64,000 nt of DNA, taken from positions 1-64,000 of the forward strand of contig JAEYXX010000129.1 in the NCBI GenBank assembly GCA_023431055.1. Direction: 5' to 3'. Made by a program: the position numbers and the translations under genes. The stretch comes from Pseudomonadota bacterium (GTDB taxonomy: Bacteria; Pseudomonadota; Gammaproteobacteria; Pseudomonadales; Pseudomonadaceae). A model generated the notes under the pieces. It was not told where the DNA came from and made no database searches. It worked only from the letters and a program-made list of their open reading frames with translations. Below, one piece after another: positions 8,486-18,919 of this stretch (its first letter is position 1; each line of letters opens with the position of its first letter).

Positions 8486-9784
8486 ATGCGTGTTCTGGTT
8501 CTCGGCAGCGGTGTGATTGGTACCGCCAGTGCTTACTACCTCGCCCGTCAGGGCTTCGAGGTGGTGGTGGTCGACCGCCAGGACGGCCCGGCGCTGGAAA
8601 CCAGCTTCGCCAACGCTGGCCAGGTTTCCCCCGGCTACGCCTCGCCCTGGGCTGCCCCCGGCGTGCCGCTGAAGGCCATCAAGTGGCTGCTGCAGAAACA
8701 CGCTCCGCTGGCGATCAAGGCCACCGGTGACGTCGACCAGTACCTGTGGATGGCGCAGATGCTGCGCAACTGCACCGCCAGCCGCTATGCGATCAACAAG
8801 GAGCGCATGGTGCGTCTGTCCGAGTACAGCCGCGATTGCCTCGACGAGCTGCGTGCGGAAACCGGCATCGCCTACGAAGGCCGCCAGCTTGGCACCACCC
8901 AGCTGTTCCGCACCCAGGCCCAGGTCGATGCCGCTGCCAAGGACATCGCCGTACTGGAAGCCTCGGGTGTACCGTTCGAACTGCTCGACCGCGACGGCAT
9001 CGCCCGCGTCGAGCCGGCCCTGGCGGGCGTCAAGCATAAGCTGGCCGGTGCCCTGCGCCTGCCCAACGACCAGACCGGCGACTGCCAGATGTTCACCACC
9101 AAGCTGGCGGACATGGCCAAGGCGCTCGGCGTCGAGTTCCGTTTCGGCCAGAACATCCAGCGCCTGGACGCCGTGGGCGACCGCATCAATGGCGTGTGGA
9201 TCGACGGCAAGCTGGAAACGGCTGATCGCTACGTGCTCGCCCTCGGTAGCTACAGCCCGCAGCTGCTCAAGCCGCTGGGCGTGCGCGCCCCGGTCTACCC
9301 GCTCAAGGGCTACTCGCTGACCGTACCGATCACCAACGCCGACATGGCGCCGACCTCGACCATTCTCGACGAGACTTACAAGGTCGCCATCACCCGTTTC
9401 GATGGCCGTATCCGCGTCGGTGGCATGGCCGAGATCGCCGGTTTCGATCTGTCGCTCAACCCGCGTCGCCGCGAAACTCTGGAGATGATCACTGCCGATC
9501 TCTATCCGGAAGGTGGCGATCTGCAACGTGCCGATTTCTGGACCGGCTTGCGCCCGGCCACGCCCGATGGCACGCCGATCGTAGGGGGCACCGCCTTCCG
9601 CAACCTGTTCCTCAACACCGGCCACGGCACCCTGGGCTGGACAATGGCCTGCGGTTCCGGTCGTCTGCTCGCCGATCTGATGGCCAACAAGCGTCCGCAG
9701 ATCAGCGCCGATGGACTGGATATCTCGCGTTACTCGCGCAAGGCGCGTGAAGTGCAAGCTGCACCGCAGCCGCTGCGCACCTGA
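8486..9784 (+). CDS. dadA: D-amino acid dehydrogenase small subunit
   Basis: A 432-aa flavoprotein with N-terminal [20 protein letters not shown] (FAD motif), the [20 protein letters not shown] active-site segment and the C-terminal [16 protein letters not shown] flavin motif. It deaminates D-alanine and other D-amino acids to 2-oxo acids, passing electrons to the membrane quinone pool. With dadX downstream it allows growth on L-alanine. ridA and dadX follow on the same strand. Confidence 0.95.
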   Translation: MRVLVLGSGVIGTASAYYLARQGFEVVVVDRQDGPALETSFANAGQVSPGYASPWAAPGVPLKAIKWLLQKHAPLAIKATGDVDQYLWMAQMLRNCTASRYAINKERMVRLSEYSRDCLDELRAETGIAYEGRQLGTTQLFRTQAQVDAAAKDIAVLEASGVPFELLDRDGIARVEPALAGVKHKLAGALRLPNDQTGDCQMFTTKLADMAKALGVEFRFGQNIQRLDAVGDRINGVWIDGKLETADRYVLALGSYSPQLLKPLGVRAPVYPLKGYSLTVPITNADMAPTSTILDETYKVAITRFDGRIRVGGMAEIAGFDLSLNPRRRETLEMITADLYPEGGDLQRADFWTGLRPATPDGTPIVGGTAFRNLFLNTGHGTLGWTMACGSGRLLADLMANKRPQISADGLDISRYSRKAREVQAAPQPLRT

Positions 9785-9823
9785 TAGCCTTCGCGCTTTC
9801 GCACTCCAAGGAGCTTTAGCTTT

Positions 9824-10171
9824 ATGTCGATTCAGCGCCTGCATGTGGCCAAACGCTACAGCGAAGTGGTGATCCACAACGGCACGATTTACCTCGCCGG
9901 TCAGTTGGCCGATGACTTCGACGGCGACATCCGCGAGCAGACCCGCCAGACCCTGGCCAACATCGACAAGATGCTGGCCGAGGGTGGCAGCGACAAGAGC
10001 AAGATCCTCTCGCTGACCATCTTCCTCAAGGACATGGCCGACTACGACGGCCTCAACGCCGAGTACGACGCCTGGGTCGCCGACGGCCATGCACCGGCGC
10101 GAGCCTGCGTCGAGGCGAAGATGTACAAGCCCGAAGTGCTGGTGGAAATGTGCGTGGTGGCTGCCGTCTGA
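9824..10171 (+). CDS. ridA: RidA family enamine/imine deaminase
   Basis: A 115-aa RidA/YjgF protein. VIHNGTIYLAGQLADD, the central DKSKILSLTIFLKDMADYDGLNAEYDAWV and the terminal ARACVEAKMYKPEVLVEMCVVAA show the family, including the conserved Arg of the (R)ACVE motif. RidA hydrolyses reactive 2-aminoacrylate-type intermediates. Placement 39 nt after dadA suggests it clears the imine products of DadA. Several RidA subgroups exist and I cannot assign the subgroup. Confidence 0.9.
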   Translation: MSIQRLHVAKRYSEVVIHNGTIYLAGQLADDFDGDIREQTRQTLANIDKMLAEGGSDKSKILSLTIFLKDMADYDGLNAEYDAWVADGHAPARACVEAKMYKPEVLVEMCVVAAV

Positions 10172-10192
10172 GGCAGTCACTGTAGCGGACAG

Positions 10193-10280
10193 TTTTTGCG
10201 GGCCGCCATCCCTGGCGGCCGCCCTTACGGGCCGTCGCAGAGCGACGTCAAAAATTGTTCCAGACAATGTTTTGTGTTGG
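10193..10280 (-). repeat. Structured repeat family D, copy 1
   Basis: Read on the minus strand this segment contains GGCCCG-T-AAGGGCGG, then a perfect hairpin GGCCGCCA-GGGA-TGGCGGCC, preceded by ACAAAACATTG and AATTTTTGACGTCGC. Roughly three quarters of positions match the segment at 52322-52400 in the algQ leader. It lies between ridA and its terminator and has no reading frame of note. Confidence 0.65.
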
Positions 10281-10286
10281 CTTCTC

Positions 10287-10314
10287 GCCCGGCTCCCCGC
10301 CGGGCTTTTTTTTA
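10287..10314 (+). terminator. Rho-independent terminator after ridA
   Basis: A perfect 7-bp stem GCCCGGC/GCCGGGC with loop TCCCC is followed by eight T residues. It separates dadA-ridA from dadX, so dadX may have its own promoter or depend on readthrough. Confidence 0.92.
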
Positions 10315-10320
10315 TACCGC

Positions 10321-10381
10321 GTAGCCCGGATGCAATCCGGGGCTCTGGCAACGAGTCATCCCCGGATTTCATCCGGGCTAC
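10321..10381. repeat. REP-like pair, family A
   Basis: Two inverted units, GTAGCCCGGATGCAATCCGG (plus) and CCGGATTTCATCCGGGCTAC, are separated by about 20 nt and form a BIME-like pair between the ridA terminator and dadX. Confidence 0.88.
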
Positions 10382-10425
10382 GGAAATACGATCGCCTCAG
10401 CGAAACGATTGAGAGATAACGAACC

Positions 10426-11499
10426 ATGCGCCCTGCCCGTGCCCTTATCGACCTAGACGCCTTGCGTCACAACTACCAACTGGCCCGCGAACTCAGCGGC
10501 GCCCGCGCCCTGGCCGTGGTCAAGGCCGATGCCTACGGGCATGGCGCGGTGCGTTGCGCACAGGCGCTGGAGAGCGAGGCCGACGGCTTTGCCGTGGCCT
10601 GCATCGAAGAGGCGCTGGTACTGCGCGAAGCGGGCATTCGCGCGCCGATCCTGCTGCTCGAAGGCTTCTTCGAGGCTGATGAGCTGGCGCTGATCGACCA
10701 GCATGACCTGTGGTGCGTGATTCATGCGCAGTGGCAGATCGAGGCTATCGAGCAGGCCCAACTGAGCAAGCCGCTGACCGCGTGGCTCAAACTCGACAGC
10801 GGTATGCACCGCGTCGGCCTGCATCCGAGCGAATATCAGCAGGCCTACCGTCGTCTGCTGGCCAGCGGCAAGGTCAGCAAGATCGTGCTGATGAGCCACT
10901 TCGCCCGTGCCGACGAGCCCGAGTGCGGGCGTACCGCCGAGCAGCTGGCGGTGTTCCAGCAGGCGCGCGAAGGCCTGGCCGCCGAGGTCAGCCTGCGCAA
11001 TTCGCCGGCCGTGCTTGGCTGGCCCCAGGTGCCCAGCGACTGGGTGCGCCCCGGCATCATGCTGTACGGCGCCACGCCGTTCGAGCAGGCTCAGGAGCAG
11101 GCTGCGCGTTTGCTCCCGGTGATGACCCTGGAGTCGAAGGTCATCAGCGTGCGCGAACTGCCCGCCGGCGAGCCCGTGGGTTACGGTGCACGCTTCGTCA
11201 GTGAGCGACCGACTCGTGTCGGTGTGGTCGCGATGGGTTATGCCGATGGCTATCCGCGTCATGCACCGACTGGCACGCCGGTGATGGTGGACGGCCAACC
11301 GACTCGCCTGATCGGCCGTGTGTCGATGGACATGCTCACCGTTGACCTCACCGACCTGCCACAGGCGGGTCTGGGCAGCCGTGTCGAGCTGTGGGGCAAG
11401 CAGGTGCTGGCCAGCGATGTGGCCATGGCCGCGGACAGCATCCCCTATCAGATTTTCTGCAACCTGCGGCGGGTACCGCTGCTCTATCTCGGGGGCTGA
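10426..11499 (+). CDS. dadX: Alanine racemase, catabolic type
   Basis: A 357-aa fold-III PLP enzyme interconverting L- and D-alanine. The PLP Lys is in [16 protein letters not shown] (~residue 33), the second catalytic Tyr in [15 protein letters not shown], and [12 protein letters not shown] is a conserved C-domain motif. Position after dadA-ridA supports DadX rather than the biosynthetic Alr, although the two cannot be separated by sequence alone. The start ATG follows GAGAGATAACGAACC. Confidence 0.92.
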   Translation: MRPARALIDLDALRHNYQLARELSGARALAVVKADAYGHGAVRCAQALESEADGFAVACIEEALVLREAGIRAPILLLEGFFEADELALIDQHDLWCVIHAQWQIEAIEQAQLSKPLTAWLKLDSGMHRVGLHPSEYQQAYRRLLASGKVSKIVLMSHFARADEPECGRTAEQLAVFQQAREGLAAEVSLRNSPAVLGWPQVPSDWVRPGIMLYGATPFEQAQEQAARLLPVMTLESKVISVRELPAGEPVGYGARFVSERPTRVGVVAMGYADGYPRHAPTGTPVMVDGQPTRLIGRVSMDMLTVDLTDLPQAGLGSRVELWGKQVLASDVAMAADSIPYQIFCNLRRVPLLYLGG

Positions 11500-11557
11500 T
11501 TCGACCGGCTGTAGAAGAGCATGAACGCAAGTGTTGTAAATTCCGAACGCTATGCCA

Positions 11558-11580
11558 TGATACGGACACTTTCCGTATCA
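11558..11580. promoter_or_regulatory. Perfect 23-bp palindrome before the XRE-cupin regulator
   Basis: TGATACGGA (11558-11566) and TCCGTATCA (11572-11580) are exact inverted repeats around CACTT. The site overlaps a possible -10 (ATGATA at 11557-11562, with TTGTAA 17 nt upstream at 11534-11539). It ends 22 nt before the regulator's start. An autoregulatory operator is the simplest reading; an mRNA hairpin is the alternative. Confidence 0.6.
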
Positions 11581-11602
11581 CTCCCAGAGGGGGACCCCAG
11601 CA

Positions 11603-12151
11603 TTGGACGTCGGCGTTCGACTGCAATCGATTCGTAAGCTCAAAGGTCTTTCCCAGCGTGAGCTCGCCAAGCGCGCGGGCGTCACCAACAGCACCATTTC
11701 CATGATCGAGAAGAACAGCGTAAGCCCCTCGATCAGCTCGCTGAAAAAGGTGCTGAGCGGTATTCCCATGTCGCTGGTGGAGTTCTTCTCCCTCGACATG
11801 GAGCAGGAGAACCAGGTTCAGGTGGTCTACCGGGCCTCCGAGCTGACCGATATCTGCAGTGGCGCGATCACCATGAAACTGATCGGCAAGGCCCATCCGA
11901 GCCGTGCCATTTCCTTCCTCGACGAAACCTACCCGGCCGGCACCGACACCGGTGACGAAATGTATGCCCACGAGGGCGAGGAAGCCGGCATGCTGGTCGA
12001 AGGCAAGCTGGAGCTGACCGTGGGCAACGAGGTGTTCATCCTCGAGCCGGGCGACAGCTACTACTTCGAGAGCAGCAAGCCGCACCGCTTCCGCAACCCG
12101 TTCGATGTACCGGCGCGACTGATCAGCGCCACTACGCCAGCGAACTTCTGA
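11603..12151 (+). CDS. pauR: XRE-cupin transcriptional regulator, PauR/PuuR type
   Basis: A 182-aa protein. The N-terminal XRE HTH (residues ~5-60, KGLSQRELAKRAGVTNSTISMIEKNSVSPSISSL) is joined to a C-terminal cupin sensor (EEAGMLVEGKLELTVGNEVFILEPGDSYYF). This architecture is that of PuuR and PauR, repressors of putrescine/polyamine catabolism, and the neighbourhood fits. The start is TTG at 11603, with GAGGGGG 8-10 nt upstream; no ATG exists before the HTH. The symbol rests on family plus context. Confidence 0.85.
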   Translation: MDVGVRLQSIRKLKGLSQRELAKRAGVTNSTISMIEKNSVSPSISSLKKVLSGIPMSLVEFFSLDMEQENQVQVVYRASELTDICSGAITMKLIGKAHPSRAISFLDETYPAGTDTGDEMYAHEGEEAGMLVEGKLELTVGNEVFILEPGDSYYFESSKPHRFRNPFDVPARLISATTPANF

Positions 12152-12264
12152 TCAATAACCCTGCGACAATATGGGTTGTTTCGGCCAGGCCCGCTTGCCG
12201 TTATACTGTCGCCCGCTCGCGAATCCGTGGCCGCGGGCGTGACTAGCCACGAAGAGGGTGTACC

Positions 12265-12687
12265 GTGAATCTGATGAAGAAAATGCTGGCAGTACCGGCT
12301 GCCGTATTGGCCCTGTGGGCAGTGACTGCTCAGGCCACGACCGATGAAGCCATCGCCGAGCGCCTCAAGCCTGTAGGCGAGGTGTGCATCATGGGCGAAG
12401 AGTGCAAGGGCGTGGAAAACGTCGCTGCAGCCGCTGGTGGCGGTGCGCGTACCGCTGACGACATCATCGCCAAGCATTGCAACGCCTGCCATGGCGCTGG
12501 CGTACTGGGCGCTCCGAAGATCGGTGACACCGCTGCCTGGAAAGAGCGCGCCGATCACCAGGGCGGCCTCGACGGCATCCTCGCCGCGGCCATCTCCGGC
12601 ATCAACGCCATGCCGCCGAAAGGCACCTGCGCTGATTGCACCGACGAAGAACTGCGTGAAGCCATCCAGAAGATGTCCGGTCTGTAA
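12265..12687 (+). CDS. Cytochrome c5 family protein
   Basis: A 140-aa periplasmic class-I c-type cytochrome. It has a signal peptide (MKKMLAVPAAVLALWAVTAQA), a haem site CNACH, a distal Met in INAMPPKG and the extra Cys pair GTCADC found in c5. An odd Cys pair, VCIMGEECKG, also lies in the N-terminal half. The start may be GTG 12265 or the ATG at 12274; an AGAGGGTG ribosome site favours 12265. It is an electron carrier, probably to terminal oxidases. The gene is monocistronic, closed by a strong terminator. Confidence 0.9.
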   Translation: MNLMKKMLAVPAAVLALWAVTAQATTDEAIAERLKPVGEVCIMGEECKGVENVAAAAGGGARTADDIIAKHCNACHGAGVLGAPKIGDTAAWKERADHQGGLDGILAAAISGINAMPPKGTCADCTDEELREAIQKMSGL

Positions 12688-12703
12688 GACCCGCCGCCTC
12701 CCT

Positions 12704-12730
12704 GAAAAACCGCCCTCCGGGCGGTTTTTT
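12704..12730 (+). terminator. Terminator after cytochrome c5
   Basis: A perfect ACCGCCC/GGGCGGT stem with loop TCC is flanked by AAAA upstream and TTTTTT downstream, so it could work in both directions. Confidence 0.93.
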
Positions 12731-12735
12731 CGTTT

Positions 12736-12948
12736 AGAGCCAGCTCACGAGCTCGCGAGCTAGAGCCATACAAGGCGCAACGACCCACGGGAGTAACAGC
12801 CGAAGGCTGGCCCGAAGGGAGAGCGCCAGCGAATCAAATAGGCGAGGAACGCTCGGAGTCGCGCTCGACTTTACGAGCTGTAAATGAGCATTCAGAGCCT
12901 GTTTTTAACGCAGTAGGGCCGACGCGCAGCAGATCGTGAGCTGGCTCT
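12736..12948 (+). repeat. MITE-like structured element E2
   Basis: A 213-bp element bounded by perfect 15-bp inverted repeats AGAGCCAGCTCACGA and TCGTGAGCTGGCTCT. Its first half matches E1 (4335-4513, opposite strand) through GGGAGTAACAGCCGAAGGCTGG. Its second half matches E3 (40621-40770) through ACGAGCTGTAAATGAGCATT, GAGCCTGTTTTTAACGCAGTA. It therefore links the two. It fills most of the 339-nt gap after the cytochrome gene; the last 78 nt before the next gene hold only a ribosome site. Confidence 0.78.
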
Positions 12949-13026
12949 TGAGGCGATGGCATGCAACCATGCCCGTATCTAGGCAGTCCAAGCTGCATTC
13001 GTCATGGATGTCGCGAGGAGCACCAG

Positions 13027-15162
<2,136 letters not shown>

Positions 15163-15170
15163 CGCAGCGT

Positions 15171-15932
<762 letters not shown>

Positions 15933-16415
15933 TCAGGCGCTTTTGCTCAGCCGCCGCAGAATGTCCCTGGGAATGCCGCGGGTATCGAGCGGCAGCTTGT
16001 CCGGCGCGGGCTCGATGCCCAGTTCGTAGAGCCAGTTGAGGGCGTACTCGCGCAGTTGCTTGCGCTCGTAGGCCTGCCACTGCTGGCGAATCGGCGCAAA
16101 GGCTTCGATCTCGTAATCGAAGGCGCGCAGCGGTTTGCGACTGGTCAGCGCGGCACTGAGCAGTGGGTGGGCGTGCAGATCGTCTAGGGTGAACAGAAAG
16201 GACTCGCGCATGGCCACGCGCTGGGGTATGTCGAGGTTCGGCACCTGGCTGTAGCGCTCGGGATCGAGTTCGATCTGCTGGCGCTGCTCGCTGTACTGAT
16301 CCTCCGGTGACAGGGTCAGGACGCAGCCGCTTTCCAGGTCCAGCCAGTGTTCCTGCTGTTCGCGGCCGTTGATCAGCTGTATCAGGGCATCGAGGTCGAG
16401 GGTGAAGGTGCGCAT
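15933..16415 (-). CDS. UPF0158 family protein
   Basis: A 160-aa protein that begins MRTFTLDLDALIQLIN and contains DIPQRVAMRESFLFTLDD and FDYEIEAFAPIRQQWQAYERKQLREYALNWL, as in UPF0158 proteins of unknown function. The N-terminus is acidic and the C-terminus basic. It has no signal peptide or membrane segment. The start at 16415 is preferred over 16508, which would run into the upstream repeat. It is followed by xpt on the same strand after a 189-nt gap. Confidence 0.8.
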   Translation of the reverse strand: MRTFTLDLDALIQLINGREQQEHWLDLESGCVLTLSPEDQYSEQRQQIELDPERYSQVPNLDIPQRVAMRESFLFTLDDLHAHPLLSAALTSRKPLRAFDYEIEAFAPIRQQWQAYERKQLREYALNWLYELGIEPAPDKLPLDTRGIPRDILRRLSKSA

Positions 16416-16490
16416 GGTTGCAGCCCCTGTTTCTGAGCGATGTTTTCTTTCTGACTGGAAAATCTGGCGAGGGTGCCGGTGGCATCGAAG

Positions 16491-16607
16491 TGGTGGGCTG
16501 AAGCCCACCCTACTCCGCCCAGACGTGGGGTGGGCCGGGCGGCGATCCGCGTCAGCCCACCGACCAACGGCTACAGGCCCGCACGTAGGGTGGGCTTCAG
16601 CCCACCG
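16491..16607. repeat. GGGTGGGC-type repeat cluster, family B
   Basis: GTGGGCTGAAGCCCACCCTA at the left and TAGGGTGGGCTTCAGCCCAC at the right are inverted copies. Between them lies GGGTGGGCCGGGCGGCGATCC, nearly identical to 7684-7701. The cluster lies between rep and the UPF0158 gene, which it appears to separate. Confidence 0.82.
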
Positions 16608-16639
16608 AATAACCGACCATACACCAGTCAGCCATGACC

Positions 16640-18649
16640 TCAGCGCTTGAGCATGGCCCGCATGTTGGCCAGGGCGTCGTTACCGCGCGCAGTCTTGACC
16701 TCCACGGGCGCCTCTTCCAGGCCTTCCCAGACCAGATCTTCCTGGGGCAGCTCATCAAGGAAGCGACTCGGCGAGCAGTCGATGATCTCGCCGTACTGCT
16801 TGCGCTTGGCGGCGAAGGTCAGCGCCAGGTTGCGCTTGGCGCGGGTGATGCCGACATAGGCCAGGCGCCGCTCCTCCTCGATGGTGTCCGCCTCGATGCT
16901 GGAGCGGTGCGGGAGTATCTCCTCCTCGAAGCCGATGATGTACACAGAAGGGAATTCCAGGCCCTTTGAGGCGTGCATGGTCATCATCTGCACGCCTTCG
17001 GCGCCTTCTTCCTCTTCCTGCTGGCGCTCGAGCATGTCGCGCAGCACCAGCTTGCCGATGGCGTCCTCGATGGTCATGTCGCCGTCTTCATCCCTTTCCA
17101 GGGTGTTCTTCAGCGCATCGACGAGGAACCAGACGTTGCCCATGCGCGCCTCGGCGACCTTGTCGCTGGAGGCGTTCTGCCGTAGCCAGTTCTCGTAGTC
17201 GATATCCATGACCATGCTGCGAATGGCGGCGATCGGGTCGTTCTGCGCGCACTCCTGGCGCACGCGATCCATCCATTTGGTAAAGCGCTGCAGGCGTTCG
17301 GTGAAGCGCGCATCGAGGTGTTCGCCGAGGCCGATCTCGCCGGCTGCCGCGTACATGCTGATCTTGCGCTCGCTGGCGTAGTTGCCGAGTTTTTCCAGGG
17401 TGGTCGAGCCGATCTCGCGGCGCGGCACGTTGATCACCCGCAGGAAGGCGTTGTCGTCGTCCGGGTTGACCAGCAGACGGAAGTAGCTCATCAGGTCCTT
17501 CACCTCCTGGCGGGCGAAGAAACTGGTGCCGCCACTCAGGCGATAGGGAATCTGGTGGTGCTGCAATTTCAGCTCCATCAGCTTGGCCTGGTAGTTGCCC
17601 CGGTAGAGGATGGCGAAGTCGCTGTAGGGGCGCTGGGTGCGCAGGTGCTCGGTGAGGATTTCCAGCGCCACGCGTTCGCATTCGGCCTCCTCGTTGCGCG
17701 TGCGGATCACGCGGATCTCGTCGCCATGGCCCATCTCCGACCACAGCTGCTTCTCGAACACGTGCGGGTTGTTGGCGATCAGCACGTTGGCGCATTTGAG
17801 GATGCGGCTGGTGGAACGGTAGTTCTGCTCCAGCATCACCACCTTCAGCGACGGATAGTCTTCTTTCAGCAGCATCAGGTTTTCCGGGCGTGCGCCGCGC
17901 CAGGCGTAGATCGACTGGTCGTCGTCGCCGACCACCGTGAACTGGTTGCGCATGCCCACCAGCAACTTGACCAGCAGGTACTGGCTGGCGTTGGTGTCCT
18001 GATATTCGTCGACCAGCAGGTAGCGGATGCGGTTCTGCCACTTTTCCAGAATATCGGCGTGCTCCTGGAAGAGTTTTACCGGCAGGAGGATCAGGTCGTT
18101 GAAGTCCACCGCGTTGTACGCCTTGAGCGTGCGCTGGTAGTGCAGGTAGACGATGGCGGCGGTCTGCTCCTTCGGCCCGCGGGCATTGGCCAATGCCTCG
18201 TCGGGCAGGATCAGGTCGTTCTTCCAGCTGTCGATGAGGTTCTTGATCTCGTCGGCACCGTCATCGCCGGAATACTCCTTCTGCATGATGTCGGTGAGCA
18301 GCGCCTTGATGTCGCCGTCATCGAAGATCGAGAAGCCGGGCTTGTAGCCCAGGCGCGAGTACTCCTTGCGGATGATGTTCATGCCCAAGTTGTGGAAGGT
18401 GGACACCGTCAGGCCGCGCGCTTCGCTGCCCTTGAGCAGGGTGCCAACGCGCTCCTTCATCTCGCGCGCGGCCTTGTTGGTGAAGGTCATGGCGACGATG
18501 TGCTGGGCGCGGATGCCGCAGTTCTGCACCAGATGGGCGATCTTGCGCGTGATCACGCTGGTCTTGCCGGAGCCTGCGCCGGCGAGCACCAGGAGTGGGC
18601 CGCCGACATAGTTCACGGCCTCTTGTTGCCGGGGATTCAGTCGGGACAT
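16640..18649 (-). CDS. rep: ATP-dependent DNA helicase Rep
   Basis: A 669-aa UvrD/Rep superfamily-1 3'-5' helicase. Motif I is VLAGAGSGKTSVI near residue 20, motif II VDEYQDTN (~220), then GDDDQSIYAWRGA, and motif VI YVGITRAKR (~600). MSRLNPRQQEAVNYV is the standard Rep N-terminus. It removes proteins ahead of replication forks. The C-terminal tail after the 2B domain is short, as in Rep. It is transcribed alone. Confidence 0.96.
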   Translation of the reverse strand: MSRLNPRQQEAVNYVGGPLLVLAGAGSGKTSVITRKIAHLVQNCGIRAQHIVAMTFTNKAAREMKERVGTLLKGSEARGLTVSTFHNLGMNIIRKEYSRLGYKPGFSIFDDGDIKALLTDIMQKEYSGDDGADEIKNLIDSWKNDLILPDEALANARGPKEQTAAIVYLHYQRTLKAYNAVDFNDLILLPVKLFQEHADILEKWQNRIRYLLVDEYQDTNASQYLLVKLLVGMRNQFTVVGDDDQSIYAWRGARPENLMLLKEDYPSLKVVMLEQNYRSTSRILKCANVLIANNPHVFEKQLWSEMGHGDEIRVIRTRNEEAECERVALEILTEHLRTQRPYSDFAILYRGNYQAKLMELKLQHHQIPYRLSGGTSFFARQEVKDLMSYFRLLVNPDDDNAFLRVINVPRREIGSTTLEKLGNYASERKISMYAAAGEIGLGEHLDARFTERLQRFTKWMDRVRQECAQNDPIAAIRSMVMDIDYENWLRQNASSDKVAEARMGNVWFLVDALKNTLERDEDGDMTIEDAIGKLVLRDMLERQQEEEEGAEGVQMMTMHASKGLEFPSVYIIGFEEEILPHRSSIEADTIEEERRLAYVGITRAKRNLALTFAAKRKQYGEIIDCSPSRFLDELPQEDLVWEGLEEAPVEVKTARGNDALANMRAMLKR

Positions 18650-18919
18650 GGGATCGATCGCAGAAAAAAGGGCCGCGCATTTTAACAGGCCTGGCGGCTT
18701 CTGCCGCGACCGTCCGGAACTGTGGCCTGGCGCACGGAATTGAAGCGCCGCGCGCTGGGTTATCCGAACGGATGCAGTACTCTGGTTCCACTTGCCGGTT
18801 TTTTGGCTATACCTCAGGATGTGCGTTCACTTTCACCCGGATGTGATTGATTAGACGTCGGTTAAGACGCGCTCAGGCGACTCGATTCGCCATCATTCTT
18901 GATCATTGGGGGAGGTTGC
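18650..18919. other. Divergent intergenic region, rep / GGDEF-EAL gene
   Basis: These 270 nt hold the promoters of rep and of the GGDEF/EAL gene. I see no repeat, terminator or convincing -10/-35 pair. GGAGGT at 18911-18916 is the ribosome site for the downstream gene. Confidence 0.6.

Noticed and set aside
7841..10372. A huge 843-codon frame antisense to dadA/ridA and continuous with lrp
   Set aside because: Only the last 162 codons match a protein family (Lrp). The upstream part is a by-product of high GC third positions on the opposite strand of dadA.
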